This document shows positions 17,375-26,811 of a DNA stretch of 64,000 nt, piece after piece; positions within the stretch are counted from its first letter, which is position 1; the number at the start of each line of letters is the position of its first letter. The DNA lies in assembly GCF_000970085.1 (NCBI RefSeq), contig NZ_CP009506.1, positions 3,162,001-3,226,000 on the forward strand, read 5' to 3'. Origin of the DNA: Methanosarcina siciliae T4/M (GTDB lineage: Archaea; Halobacteriota; Methanosarcinia; Methanosarcinales; Methanosarcinaceae). The position numbers and the translations under genes were made by a program. The notes under the pieces are model-generated. The model was not told where the DNA came from. It was given only the letters and a program-made list of their open reading frames with translations, and ran no database searches.

Positions 17375-19459
17375 CTACCAGATAACCGGCCTCTCATTCT
17401 CTGGCCTGTAGAGTTTATCCGCTGGCTTTACGCTCGGGAACGCCCTGTAAAACTCAGGCAAGTTGAAGACCACGCCATTTACCCTGAACCTGGCTGGCGA
17501 GTGGGTATCGGTCAGCGCTCGCGTCCTCAGGAAGTCATCTGTGTCCGATTCCCTCCATACCTGAGCGAAGCTTAAGAAGAACCTCTGATCTCCGGTGAAA
17601 CCGTCGACCATCTCCGACTCCCCTTTCGATGAAAGTTTATAGGCATGGTAGGCAATGGTCAGGCCGCCGAGATCTGCTATGTTCTCCTGCAGGGTCAGGT
17701 TACCGTTTACGTGCAGGCCGGGCAGCACCTCGAATCTGTTGTACTCGTCCACCAGGACCTCCGTGCTCCTGTTAAAGTTATTGGCGTCCTCTGGTGTCCA
17801 CCAGTCCGTCAGATTTCCACTGGCATCGAACTTCCTGCCCTGGCTGTCGAAGTGGTGAGTCATCTCGTGTCCTATGATGGCGCCTATGGCACCGTAGTTG
17901 ACTGCGTCATCGGCTTCCTCGTCGAAGAAGGGAGGCTGCAGAATGCCCGCAGGGAAGACTATGACTAACTTGTTATAGTCTGCATAGGCGTTAGTCTCCT
18001 GAGGGTTCATTTCCCAGAGATTGCTGTTTACGGGCTTACCTATCCTTTCCAGGCCGTTGGGACCGTGGTGGAACCGGAATTTGGAGGCCCTGAGGACGTT
18101 CATGACATACGAATCGTTTTTCACTTCAAGTTCCGAATAATTCAGCCATTCGTCGGGGTAGCCTACCTGGACGTCCAGGGACTCAAGCTTCATCAGGGCT
18201 TCCTTCTTTGTTTCAGGTTCCATCCATGTAAGGCTTTGAATTCTTTCCCTGAAGGCCTTCTTCAGGTTGGATACCATCCCCTGCATCCTGGCCCTGGAGC
18301 CCGTGTCGAAATACCTGTCCACATAGACACGGCCTATGGCTTCACCTATGGCTTTGTTTTCCTCATCAAGAACCCTCTTCCAGCGGGGCTCCATCTCCTG
18401 CTGGCCGTTAAGTTTTCTCTCATAGAAGTCAAAGTGCTCTTTCTCAAGGTCGGAGCTGAGATAGGGAGACGTAGCTGAGATCAGCTTCCAGCGCAGGAAA
18501 GTCTTCCAGTCAGCTGTACTCTCTTTCTGAAGGGCGATGCTCAGTTCCTTGAAGTAAGACGGATTTCTTACGTTGACCCCGGCTACGTTCGGGTGGCCCA
18601 GGTCGCTGAAGAAACAGGACCAGTTCATGCCAGGGGCAAAGACCTGAAGCTCCTCAAGGCTCATCCTGTTATACGTTTTGGCTTCATCGTTGTCGTCCAC
18701 GTTGTTAAAGGATGCATTGGCAAGCCTGGTCTCTATCCTCATCACGGTTCTGGCATTATTTTCAGCGGTCTCCGGGTTATCTCCCAGGAAGACGAACATC
18801 CTGGTAACGTGGGTCAGGTACTGCTCTCTGATCCTGATAGATTCGCTGTCCTGCCTGAGATAGAAATCTCTATCCGGGAGGCCAAGGCCCCCCTGAGTAA
18901 GAGTGGCAATCATGACCTTGCTGTTCTTCTTGTCAGGCGCGGCGTACATGGAGAAGAAGGGGTCCATGCCATAGTCCATCATTTGCGTCGACACGGCCTG
19001 GACATCGGAAGTACTGGAAACATCGTCTATCATCCGCATCTCGGCTTTGATGGGGTCCAGACGCTGCTTTTCCAGGGTGGAGTTGTCCATTCCCACACGG
19101 TAGAACTCGCCGATCTTCTGCTCGAGGCTTCCCTCAGGGGCAGAAGTGTTGCTGGCTGCGTCTTCCACTATTTTTTTGACCCGGTCGGATGTTCTGTCCT
19201 TTACTATCTCGAACTCTCCGTATCGGAATTTGTCCGCAGGCACAGGGTGGCTTTTTATCCAGGCTCCCTCAGCATACTCATAGAAATCGTCTCCGGGTTT
19301 TACTGAAAGGTTCATGCTTCCGTGGTCGAAGGCTTTCTCATATCCCGGGGCGCTCGTGTTACCTATCGAGGTTTCGGAAGAGCCGGAGACCATGGGGATT
19401 AAAGCGTTAATCAATGCGATGCAAAAAACGAATAGATATATTACTCCCTTTCTCTTCAT
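17375..19459 (-). CDS. M13-family (neprilysin/PepO-like) zinc metallopeptidase, secreted
   Basis: A 694-aa exported endopeptidase that trims peptides outside the membrane. It has an N-terminal signal peptide (MKRKGVIYLFVFCIALINAL), then a short N-glycosylation-rich linker. The M13 N-terminal domain starts at GDDFYEYAEGAWI. The zinc motif HEMTH is at residues 531-535 (His531, Glu532, His535), the third ligand is in ENIADLGG (Glu592), and the C-terminus ends in the M13 hallmark RPENERPVIW, where neprilysins end in C-x-V-W. The length equals bacterial PepO homologues and all catalytic residues are present. M13 enzymes are common in bacteria and sporadic in archaea; the position beside other bacterial-looking genes in an IS-rich island suggests horizontal gain. 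Confidence 0.92.
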   Translation of the reverse strand: MKRKGVIYLFVFCIALINALIPMVSGSSETSIGNTSAPGYEKAFDHGSMNLSVKPGDDFYEYAEGAWIKSHPVPADKFRYGEFEIVKDRTSDRVKKIVEDAASNTSAPEGSLEQKIGEFYRVGMDNSTLEKQRLDPIKAEMRMIDDVSSTSDVQAVSTQMMDYGMDPFFSMYAAPDKKNSKVMIATLTQGGLGLPDRDFYLRQDSESIRIREQYLTHVTRMFVFLGDNPETAENNARTVMRIETRLANASFNNVDDNDEAKTYNRMSLEELQVFAPGMNWSCFFSDLGHPNVAGVNVRNPSYFKELSIALQKESTADWKTFLRWKLISATSPYLSSDLEKEHFDFYERKLNGQQEMEPRWKRVLDEENKAIGEAIGRVYVDRYFDTGSRARMQGMVSNLKKAFRERIQSLTWMEPETKKEALMKLESLDVQVGYPDEWLNYSELEVKNDSYVMNVLRASKFRFHHGPNGLERIGKPVNSNLWEMNPQETNAYADYNKLVIVFPAGILQPPFFDEEADDAVNYGAIGAIIGHEMTHHFDSQGRKFDASGNLTDWWTPEDANNFNRSTEVLVDEYNRFEVLPGLHVNGNLTLQENIADLGGLTIAYHAYKLSSKGESEMVDGFTGDQRFFLSFAQVWRESDTDDFLRTRALTDTHSPARFRVNGVVFNLPEFYRAFPSVKPADKLYRPENERPVIW

Positions 19460-20035
19460 ACCCCCTCAACTCCTATGGATCCTGAGGAGCCTCTTACACT
19501 GCAGCATGTAAAGGCTGCTCATTTGGGTTCTGTAAAAATCCTTTTTAATGAAACTGATTTTCCAGTTCGACTGCGTAAGTCCCGTTCATTTACTGCAGCT
19601 CCAGATACAGCTGCTCCGAAAATACCCTTCCGGTGCGTTTATTCGGAACAGGATCAATCTTTCAGCAGCTCTATATTCCCGTACTCTGATGATTATTCCT
19701 CATTCGTTTGTCCCGTTTGCTCCCGTTATAGAATATACAATTATCTCAGTAATTATTTTAAATTAATCATGATAAAATAAAAGTAAATTCAGTTTCTAAA
19801 TGTGATTCTAAATGTGATTTTTTCATTTCTTGATTGAAACCATCAAGTGAAAAAAACGATCAACAGAAAATTCACAAAATAGAGTGCGTTAAGGCTTATA
19901 ATTAATTGCAAAAATATTTTTTTACGGGATTGCCGATTAATCCTGAGGGGGGATTGTACATCTTAAAGTGTTTTTTTGAAAACATCAGAGTTTTACCGAT
20001 GCTGTTGATATCTGGAGCGGAACAGGACTGCCGAC
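19460..20035. other. Intergenic region with a MITE-end motif, no gene
   Basis: Divergent spacer between the M13 gene and the decayed hydrolase. It contains the isolated MITE-like end at 19551-19583 and AT-rich sequence after 19740. Open frames at 19475-19780 are too weak to call. Confidence 0.45.
19551..19583. repeat. Isolated copy of the MITE/IS end motif
   Basis: AACTGATTTTCCAGTTCGAC followed by TGCGTAAGTCCC matches the left end at 13971-14000 and the copy at 44023-44055 closely (shared core CAGTTC-A--GCGTAAGTCC). No partner in inverse orientation was seen nearby, so it is probably a relic of a deleted element. Confidence 0.5.
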
Positions 20036-20606
20036 TTGTCGAATAAACTCATCGGGCCTGTCAGGATCCCGTTCGAGAACACTACTTTACCTGACTACCT
20101 TTGTCTTGTAGACACCGATGGAGAAAAAAGGCCTCTGTTGATCGTCCAACCAGGCTATGACTGTACAGGTGAGGAGCTTTATTTTCAGGTCCATTCAGGT
20201 ATAACTGGGAATCAGTTGTCACTCCTTAATGGAGGAGTTTATGACTTCGGGGGCAGCATTCTTCAAAGAGTTTCTCCGGACATCGAGGACATCCTGAGCG
20301 ATGAGAACAAATCAAAAGCCTTTTTGACCAGGAGATTTTGAAGGCCATGGACCAGAGAGTTGAAATAGGCTGGGCTATAAAGCCAGTGGGATATATATTT
20401 TCGGAGCCAGGACGCCCGGCGATTACTTCCGGATGCTTCCCCTTTATACTCTGAAGGAAGTGGCTCCTCAGATCAGGTGCAACATGCTTGTAATCGAAAC
20501 GGATAATGATACACTCATTCCAGGTCAGGCAGGGTCTCTCTATGATGCGCTGACATCTCCCAAGGAGTTCATGCTTTTATTAGAAAACAGTAAAATAGAG
20601 AAGTAG
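20036..20606 (+). pseudogene. Alpha/beta hydrolase (acylaminoacyl-peptidase-like) remnant
   Basis: The first frame (20036-20341) gives the N-terminal region of a dienelactone/acylaminoacyl-peptidase-type hydrolase (VRIPFENTTLPDYLCLVD, then RPLLIVQPGYDCTGEELYF). The C-terminal region appears in other frames at about 20400-20606: GDYFRMLPLYTLKEVAPQIR and MLVIETDNDTLIPGQAGSLY, which includes the catalytic Asp region, then SPKEFMLLLENS. The nucleophile elbow and lid are missing, there are at least two frame changes, and the total length is about half that of the family. It is not functional. Confidence 0.7.
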
Positions 20607-20718
20607 ATGAATACAGGAAAAACCGGGAAATCTGTTGTTATATTCCCGGATTTTTCCTGCTTCCCAACCTCTGTTTATGTTTACTTCCTGTAAAACCCTT
20701 CAGGTTTTACCCAACCTC

Positions 20719-21675
20719 TTAGTGTATATGCCCAATTGTTTTGGGTCTCTCACTTTTATCGGGATCAGACACTGTTTCTTTTGACCAGTGCCCTGCAAGG
20801 AAAGCTCCGGACAGGTTATGCCAGATGCTGAAGATTGCACCAGGAAGCGCTGCTGCAGCAGTGAAATGTTTTATCGCAAGAGCCACACTGAGGCCCGAGT
20901 TCTGCATCCCTACTTCGATCGCCAGAGTTCTTGCCTCTTTTTCGCTGAGCTTCAAAGCCTTTGCAACCCCGTAGCCGCCTGTGAGCCCTAGCCCGTTATG
21001 CAGGATCACTGCAAGCAGGACCATGAGCCCGCTTTGTTCAAGATTCTCGCTGTTCGTCCCTATGATTATGGCAATTATGACTACTATGGCTGCTGCTGAA
21101 ATTGCCGGAAAGACGTCCCTGACCGCCCGAATCCGCGCTTCAAAGAAATAATTGATCGCAAGTCCGAGCACTACAGGCACAATCACTATCTTTACGACGC
21201 TTACAAGCATGCCTGTAACGTCAACGTTCACTGTCTGCCCTATGAAAAGCCAGGTGAGGAACGGGGTTGCGAGAAAGGCAAGCATTGTGGAGACAGAGGT
21301 GAGCACTATCGAAAGTGCAACATCCCCTTTTGCAAGGTAACAGATTACATTTGAAGCCGTACCTCCGGGACAGCAGCCAAGCAGGATCACCCCCGCCATA
21401 AGGTCGGCAGGAAGCTTTAAGGCCAGGCTTACAGCCCATGCTGCAAGGGGCATAAGGGTGTACTGCATCAGAGTTCCCAGGAGAACCACATAGGGCCGCT
21501 TCAGGACCGCAAGGAAACTGCCCACTGAGAGTGTAACGCCCATCCCGAGCATGATCAGGCTTAAAAAGGGCACGATAAGCCCCTGATGAGGGGCAAAATA
21601 CTCCGGATGCAGATATGCTACCGCAGATAAGAGTATTGCCCAGAGGGGAAATAATGAAGTGAACTTTTTAAGCAT
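20719..21675 (-). CDS. Bile acid:sodium symporter (BASS) family transporter
   Basis: A 318-aa polytopic protein with nine or ten TM helices, matching the size of bacterial BASS/YocS-type transporters. Family features visible are GMGVTLSVGSF near residue 46, CCPGGTASNVICYLAKGDVA at about 101-120 (the sodium-binding crossover region) and EVGMQNSGLSVALA near 256-269. The likely role is Na+-coupled uptake of an organic anion; the substrate is unknown (pantoate, 2-oxoacids and others are known for relatives). The ATG has GGTG upstream. Monocistronic, followed by an AT-rich spacer. Confidence 0.88.
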   Translation of the reverse strand: MLKKFTSLFPLWAILLSAVAYLHPEYFAPHQGLIVPFLSLIMLGMGVTLSVGSFLAVLKRPYVVLLGTLMQYTLMPLAAWAVSLALKLPADLMAGVILLGCCPGGTASNVICYLAKGDVALSIVLTSVSTMLAFLATPFLTWLFIGQTVNVDVTGMLVSVVKIVIVPVVLGLAINYFFEARIRAVRDVFPAISAAAIVVIIAIIIGTNSENLEQSGLMVLLAVILHNGLGLTGGYGVAKALKLSEKEARTLAIEVGMQNSGLSVALAIKHFTAAAALPGAIFSIWHNLSGAFLAGHWSKETVSDPDKSERPKTIGHIH

Positions 21676-22007
21676 TTTTAGTACACCATCACATCAAATT
21701 GACAACTGAGTCATTAAATAAACTGAGATTGTCATTTAAATATATATCTATTTATTTACGATAAATAATAAAGCTGTAATTAATTTAGAAATTGTAACAA
21801 CGAGAAAGAAGGTCCATTATTTGGCAGAACCGGAGAATAAAATTGTTATTGATTTCAACTTCATAATTTAATTGTTATCTTGTCAAATGTTACCGATTAC
21901 TTATACTCCTGTTAAATGCTATCGATTGACTGTAATCCTGTTAACAACTCAGGATACTCGAAATTTCTCAAACATCCGATTGCTATCTCTGACGTCCGGT
22001 TGCTACC

Positions 22008-22015
22008 TTTATATA
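22008..22015 (+). promoter_or_regulatory. TATA box of the S4-domain methyltransferase gene (leaderless)
   Basis: TTTATATA is centred 28 bases before the ATG at 22040. There is no ribosome binding site between them. This spacing predicts transcription starting at the start codon, and argues against the longer frame that opens at 21872. Confidence 0.6.
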
Positions 22016-22039
22016 CAGGCTCTGCCGATACAATGCCCC

Positions 22040-22720
22040 ATGAGACTGGATGCATATCTTGTAGAGATGGGACATTTCAAGTCCAGGGGACGGGCCAAAA
22101 CTGCCATTCTTGACGGAAACGTGAAAGTCAACGGCATCACGGTAACAAAAGTCTCCAGGGACGTCTCGATTGACGATGTAATAGAAGTTGCCGAGGGCCT
22201 GGATCAGCCTCAGGGCTACTTCAAACTCCGGTTTATTCAGGAAGAAAGTGAGGTCCTTAAACCCGGGGACAGGGTTCTCGACCTGGGATCAAGTGCGGGC
22301 GGTTTTCTCCTTTTTGCGTCAGAGATTGTGAGCCATATAAAAGGTCTGGAGTTCAGCCGGGATTTCAGGAGCGAGCTTGGAAAAATTGCGTTTGAAAAGG
22401 AAAATGTTGAGGTAATATTCGGGGATGTATTTACCATACCTCTTAAAGAGCTCTCTGAAGAGCCTGTGGACGTTATTCTCTCGGATATGACTCTTGAGCC
22501 CGAAGACTCGATCAAAGCCCTATCCAGAGTGCTTCCTCTCTTGAAGGAAGGGGGAAAACTGCTCCAGGTAATAAAAATCCCAAAGAAGAAAAACCCGAAG
22601 CCTATACTGAGCAGGATCGAGAACCTGGGACTTGAAATCCAGAAGGTTGTTAGTTCCGAAAAACAGGAGATCTACGTGGTTGCAAGAAAACCGCTACCTG
22701 AAGAAAAAGAATCAGCCTGA
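22040..22720 (+). CDS. TlyA/FtsJ-like RNA methyltransferase with N-terminal S4 domain
   Basis: A 226-aa protein. Residues 1-60 are an S4 RNA-binding domain (MRLDAYLVEMGHFKSRGRAK ... GNVKVNGITV). The rest is a Rossmann-fold SAM-dependent methyltransferase of the FtsJ/RrmJ group, with motif I GDRVLDLGSSAGGFLLFA (about 82-99) and ILSDMT as motif IV. TlyA proteins 2'-O-methylate rRNA cytidines; the archaeal substrate is not known. The start is set at 22040 because the S4 domain begins at once and a TATA box lies 28 bases upstream; the 56 codons before it give no conserved sequence. The DUF2119 gene follows 78 bases later. Confidence 0.85.
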   Translation: MRLDAYLVEMGHFKSRGRAKTAILDGNVKVNGITVTKVSRDVSIDDVIEVAEGLDQPQGYFKLRFIQEESEVLKPGDRVLDLGSSAGGFLLFASEIVSHIKGLEFSRDFRSELGKIAFEKENVEVIFGDVFTIPLKELSEEPVDVILSDMTLEPEDSIKALSRVLPLLKEGGKLLQVIKIPKKKNPKPILSRIENLGLEIQKVVSSEKQEIYVVARKPLPEEKESA

Positions 22721-22798
22721 AAAAATAGGCTTGGGAAAAAGACACGAAATCCGAAAACAAAACGGCCTGAAGAAAAAGAAATAAAGGAACACAAACGG

Positions 22799-23467
22799 AT
22801 GAAATTTGATGAAAAAACCGGCTCTTTTCCTGAAGAGCCCGATTGTACGGACATGTGCAACACGCATAACTATGCAAACGAAACCGGGCTGAGAATCTAT
22901 GGGCAGGGAAAACCTGTTCGCCTCTTTGTTGCGGGACTGCATGGGGATGAGTGGAAGGACACAACGGAAATCCTGCTGAAAATAGAGCCTCCCGAAAACG
23001 GCATCCTTGCAGTGATCCCTCTTGTCAGCAAGGGAGAATATATTTCAACTCTGGACCCGGCTTACTATCCGGTAATGGGGACTGATATACTAAAAGCCGT
23101 TGAAGCCCTGAACCCAGAGGTTTACATTGAACTCCATTCCTATTCCGGAGAAAACCTCGAAAAACTCGCAGGAAGGGACAGGTTGGAAAGGATTGGAGTG
23201 CCTGCCTACAGCGTCCTTAAAGCAGGAGTATTGCTGGGTTCGGTTTCTCCCTGGATTCGAAGGGAGTATTTCCCAAAAGAAGCCCTTTGCCTCTCTTTTG
23301 AGATCCAGAAAGGAAATCCTCTATCAAGGGAATTTGTTGCCGATATGCTCGAAGTCCTCAAAGAAACAGGATCAAGAGACGAGTTTATAGAATACCTGAA
23401 AAAAGAATTTCCCGAACAGGCAAGAAAAGCTATTGAGGACTACCGCCGCTTTTACGGGGAAATCTGA
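22799..23467 (+). CDS. DUF2119 protein, M14-like zinc hydrolase fold
   Basis: A 222-aa protein of the DUF2119 family found mainly in methanogens. The motif GLHGDEWK (about residues 44-51) followed by an ELHSYSGEN segment near residue 110 resembles the H-x-x-E ... H zinc site of M14 carboxypeptidases and succinylglutamate desuccinylases, which suggests an amide or peptide hydrolase. The glutamate in the C-terminal half (LSFEIQKGNPLS) could be the general base. The biochemical function is not established. AAAGGAACA precedes the ATG. Confidence 0.75.
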   Translation: MKFDEKTGSFPEEPDCTDMCNTHNYANETGLRIYGQGKPVRLFVAGLHGDEWKDTTEILLKIEPPENGILAVIPLVSKGEYISTLDPAYYPVMGTDILKAVEALNPEVYIELHSYSGENLEKLAGRDRLERIGVPAYSVLKAGVLLGSVSPWIRREYFPKEALCLSFEIQKGNPLSREFVADMLEVLKETGSRDEFIEYLKKEFPEQARKAIEDYRRFYGEI

Positions 23468-23495
23468 GAGTTTGCCTTCTACTTCTCAATAAACA

Positions 23496-23575
23496 CAATA
23501 TTGAAAAAGTACAATATCGAAATTGTCAATATTGAAAAAAGAATAATACCGAAATAGTCAATATCGAAATCGTAA
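23496..23575. repeat. Degenerate AT-rich repeats
   Basis: Four or five imperfect copies of AATATTGAAAA/AATATCGAAAT, spaced 15-25 bases apart, fill the spacer before the exchanger gene. The copies are too irregular for a CRISPR. They may be a protein-binding region or simply low-complexity drift. Confidence 0.5.
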
Positions 23576-23742
23576 TTATTAAAAAATGAATATTTATCCG
23601 TATTTAAGTAAAGCGTTCAGTTAAGAGTCTGTTTTAAGGAAGTCATTTCTCTTTTTACTGAAAGCCTTTAATAAGAGTTATTCCGATTACAGTTCGAACC
23701 GATAATGATCAAACATATGAAAAACAGATCAAATGTGATTTT

Positions 23743-24795
23743 ATGATCACAGTGAATTTTCTCATTCTCTTACTTGGCCTGGTCTTTCTGGTTAAAGGTT
23801 CTGATTACTTTGTAAAGTCAGCCTCAACGATTGCAAAAAAGCTTGGCGTTTCGGAATTCGTTATAGGGCTAACTCTTGTGGCAATAGGGACCTCAATTCC
23901 GGAACTTGCTTCTTCCATAGCCGCTTCTATCCAGCAGGCTAGTGGCATTGTAATAGGGAATATTGTAGGCTCTAACATTGCCAACATAGGCCTGATTGTG
24001 GGAGTTGCTGCGTTTCTTTCCCCTATAAAAACCGAAATTGACATGCTCAAAAGAGACGGCTACATCATGCTCTTTTCAGCTTTGCTCTTCTTTGTTTTTG
24101 CATTTAACAGAGAATTGTCAATTATAGAAGCGGGTCTCTTTGTACTGCTGTATATCGCTTATGTGTTTTTTCTGTTCGAAGAAGCCGAAAAATATGAAGG
24201 TAAACTCCATTTCAAAGAGTTCATAACGTATTTTTTCAAATTCAAGTATATAAGCAGTGCAGTGCAAAAGCTCAATGGGAACCTCAACAGAAACTCCAAG
24301 TCAGATCGAAACTCTGAGTCAGGAAATGTAAATGAACGGCCGGAAGGGGGATTTGCAAAAGATATCTTTACCCTTGTGTTAAGTTGTGCAGCAATTGTAA
24401 TCGGGGCAAAGTATTTTGTTCAGGAGTCGATCTTCTTTGCAGAACTCCTCGGGGTTCCGGACACCATCATAGGTACTACTCTGGTTGCAGTCGGGACTTC
24501 CCTTCCGGAACTTGTGGTAACGGTATCTGCAGCAAGGCAGGGTTACGGGAGTATAGCCCTTGGGAACGTGATAGGTTCAAACATCACAAACATATTTTTG
24601 ATTCTGGGGCTTTCCGGGGTTCTTTACCCTATATCCGTTGCAGAAATAAGCCTTTCTTTTACGATCCCCGTCATGATAGTCATAAGCCTGATCCTACTTG
24701 CCTTTATCAGCACAGGTTGGGAAATCAAAAGGTGGGAAGGAGTGGCTTTGATGGTCTTTTATGCAGCTTTCCTTGTGGTTTTATTCTACATCTGA
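23743..24795 (+). CDS. Sodium/calcium exchanger family (CaCA, YrbG-like) membrane protein
   Basis: A 350-aa antiporter with the two inverted alpha-repeat signatures of the CaCA superfamily: GLTLVAIGTSIPELASSIAA (about 42-61) with GNIVGSNIANIG, and GTTLVAVGTSLPELVVTVSA with GNVIGSNITNIF in the second half. Each repeat carries the ion-coordinating Glu in PEL. A charged cytoplasmic loop (about 180-205, NRNSKSDRNSESGN) separates the halves. Overall it resembles the archaeal NCX of known structure. It exchanges cytoplasmic Ca2+ for Na+ (or H+). A hairpin terminator follows 14 bases after the stop. Confidence 0.92.
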   Translation: MITVNFLILLLGLVFLVKGSDYFVKSASTIAKKLGVSEFVIGLTLVAIGTSIPELASSIAASIQQASGIVIGNIVGSNIANIGLIVGVAAFLSPIKTEIDMLKRDGYIMLFSALLFFVFAFNRELSIIEAGLFVLLYIAYVFFLFEEAEKYEGKLHFKEFITYFFKFKYISSAVQKLNGNLNRNSKSDRNSESGNVNERPEGGFAKDIFTLVLSCAAIVIGAKYFVQESIFFAELLGVPDTIIGTTLVAVGTSLPELVVTVSAARQGYGSIALGNVIGSNITNIFLILGLSGVLYPISVAEISLSFTIPVMIVISLILLAFISTGWEIKRWEGVALMVFYAAFLVVLFYI

Positions 24796-24809
24796 GTTTT
24801 TAAGGGTTG

Positions 24810-24843
24810 GAGCCTTCAAAAAGGCTCAAAAAACTCTTTTTTT
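24810..24843 (+). terminator. Hairpin plus T-run after the exchanger gene
   Basis: A perfect 7-bp stem GAGCCTT/AAGGCTC with the loop CAAA (24810-24827) is followed, after AAAAAACT, by a run of eight T at 24836-24843. Confidence 0.6.
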
Positions 24844-25070
24844 ACGTCCTCAGACTAAATGGTTTTTTGTCTCTGATAATGAACGCAGAAGTCATTTTCA
24901 GAGGTACAGGTATAATATTTACAACAGTATCCATTCAAACCCCTTTCATCAGCCTGATTATAAATTTTATAATTTCTTTTTGAATTTCGTTTATCAACGG
25001 ATCTATAAATTGCAGGCAATTAATTATGCGCTTGCAGGTTCTTAAAGCTCCGGCGTAGGAGAACGAACTT

Positions 25071-25748
25071 TTAATTTTGGAACAGACAAGTAATAAACAT
25101 CAATAAACCTGAAAATATTGGAATTAAAAAATTGTCATTGAGGAAAAACCTGAAAGCTGCCTGAGAATTGAGTTCTTTTACTGTCTGTAAATCCACAATG
25201 CTTTCCAGCAGCATTCCTCCGGTTGATCCGACAAAGGCCTGAGCAGGAGTTACAAAAAATAGTGAAGCAAGGAAGGCAGCAATAATTCCTGCAAGAGTTC
25301 CTTCCACAGTTTTTTCTTCCGAGTAGGGCAACTTATGCCTGCCTACAGTAACGCCTGTAACGGTTGATACCGAGTCTCCGAATCCCACTATTGCAATCGA
25401 AGCGTATACGATTTCTTCAGGGAAGAGTACAAGAGACGGAATTATTCCGCAAAGGAGCAGGATATTCCCTTTGAGAGGAATGTTCTGCTTCTCAGGTCTT
25501 CCCCATCTGCACAGAAATGGTGAAAGTGAAGGGGGAAGAATATTCTTTAAAATCACAAAAGATGTTGCCAAATAAAAAGCAAATAGCAAAAGAAGGATCC
25601 ATAATGCTTTTTCTCCTGTTGCATAGATAAGAAGAATAAAAAACACCCCAGTAAGAAGGTGAATTAGCTGGCGTCCAATCTCTCCTTTAAGAGATGAATT
25701 TTCGTCCTGATATTCGCACCTGTCTCCTTCCGTATTTCCGGCTACCAT
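25071..25748 (-). CDS. CTP-dependent lipid kinase, dolichol/phytol kinase (SEC59/DGK1) family
   Basis: A 225-aa polytopic protein with six or seven TM helices. The signature of the cytidylyltransferase-like kinase family is present: GFGDSVSTVTGVTVGR followed by KTVEGTLAG (about residues 120-153), with the conserved Asp and Lys. Homologues phosphorylate dolichol, phytol, farnesol or diacylglycerol with CTP. In an archaeon the likely substrate is a polyprenol or dolichol used for glycosylation or lipid salvage; the specific substrate is not known. The start is well supported: GAGGTGA lies four bases before the ATG. Confidence 0.8.
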   Translation of the reverse strand: MVAGNTEGDRCEYQDENSSLKGEIGRQLIHLLTGVFFILLIYATGEKALWILLLLFAFYLATSFVILKNILPPSLSPFLCRWGRPEKQNIPLKGNILLLCGIIPSLVLFPEEIVYASIAIVGFGDSVSTVTGVTVGRHKLPYSEEKTVEGTLAGIIAAFLASLFFVTPAQAFVGSTGGMLLESIVDLQTVKELNSQAAFRFFLNDNFLIPIFSGLLMFITCLFQN

Positions 25749-25928
25749 AAAATCACCTCGTCAGCTCACACCTTTGATTTCAATTAATCTCCCGGGTCGA
25801 AGTTTTGCAGAATAAAGGAAGAAACACGATCCGAAACGTTAACCCAGCAATTCCCCGGTTCATTCTTATTACAGAAATTATTTAGCAGATATAATAAATG
25901 TGTGCTGGATAAATGTATGTCCGATCAG

Positions 25929-26811
25929 GATCTCAAATTAGCTCTCAAAATCTCTGATCTAATTTGACAATATTTTCTTTAAAAGTACCTCCCAAATGAA
26001 TTTTTGTTTCCGGTCTTATTTTGAATTTCTGTCAGCACCAGTAGTTGATATGCTATGAAGCTCAATAAAGAGTATAGTTTTCTACTTTTGTTTCTTTCCC
26101 TTTTGATATCGAATTTTACTGTGTCTTTAATATGTCCATGTACCTTCTCACACTCAGATCTCTTTTTGTATTGTTCATCGAATCCTTCATCGCTTATGTT
26201 TTGGTTTCTCAGGTACATTCCAACCTGTTCTTCCCTTCCATTTTCGTATAGATATTTTAGTTTGTTTTCCATTGTTGCATGAATATCTCCGCCTATTTTC
26301 CACATTTTGTTGACCCGATGATCGATTCTCTCCTCTTTACCTTCTTCATTAATTACAGAGTTTGAAGCGTAAGAGATAATCGGTTTTGCATTTAGGTGGT
26401 ACCATATGTCAGAATGGTTGAGGAACGAATCATAACCTCCATCTGCTGAATACAATTCAATATCGGCATTCGTCTTTTTTAGAGCTTCATATGGTTGATA
26501 AGTTCTGGAGAATCCCCTGCAACACCTTTTGTATGGGTTATAAACAGGATAGGTTCCAATCATTGTGATGTGTGACTTATCCATTTTACATTCATAATGT
26601 GGATTGTAATCATCATGCTTATCGTATCTTGAAGCTTCAAGAGGCGTAGAATCGATCTTAGCTTCCTTTTCCTGAGAAAGTTTATGAATTTTTTCACCTA
26701 ACATCATCATGATCTCATTGATTCCTTCTTCTCCAAGCCTATAATTAACAAAATGGTGAAGGTTAGCGAAAAAAAGAATAGATTTTTAAGTCAAAATTCT
26801 AATTTGAGATC
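25929..26811 (-). mobile_element. Internally deleted insertion sequence with 13-bp terminal inverted repeats
   Basis: GATCTCAAATTAG at 25929-25941 is repeated perfectly in inverse orientation at 26799-26811, bracketing a broken transposase. With both ends present but the transposase N-terminus gone, the element must have lost an internal segment. A solitary copy of the same end lies at about 27429-27455. Confidence 0.7.
25979..26785 (-). pseudogene. DDE transposase (IS4/IS5-type), truncated and frameshifted
   Basis: From about 26785 the frame reads FFANLHHFVNYRLGEEG and continues into MMMLGEKIHKLSQ, so coding sequence precedes the first ATG, but the true N-terminus is missing. Residues typical of the family follow: KIDSTPLEASRYDKH, ELYSADGGYDSF, ECEKVHGHIKDTVKFD. 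Between TYPV and ALKKTNAD the frame used gives a meaningless stretch (YNPYKRCCRGFS); the neighbouring frame gives ITHTKGVAGDSPELINHM, which fits the family. Two small deletions (about 2 bases after CCTG and 1 base after ATGAA) account for this. The copy is inactive. Confidence 0.8.

Noticed and set aside
21872..22039. N-terminal extension of the S4-domain methyltransferase
   Set aside because: A TATA box lies inside it at the right distance from the internal ATG, and the extension is not like any S4 protein.
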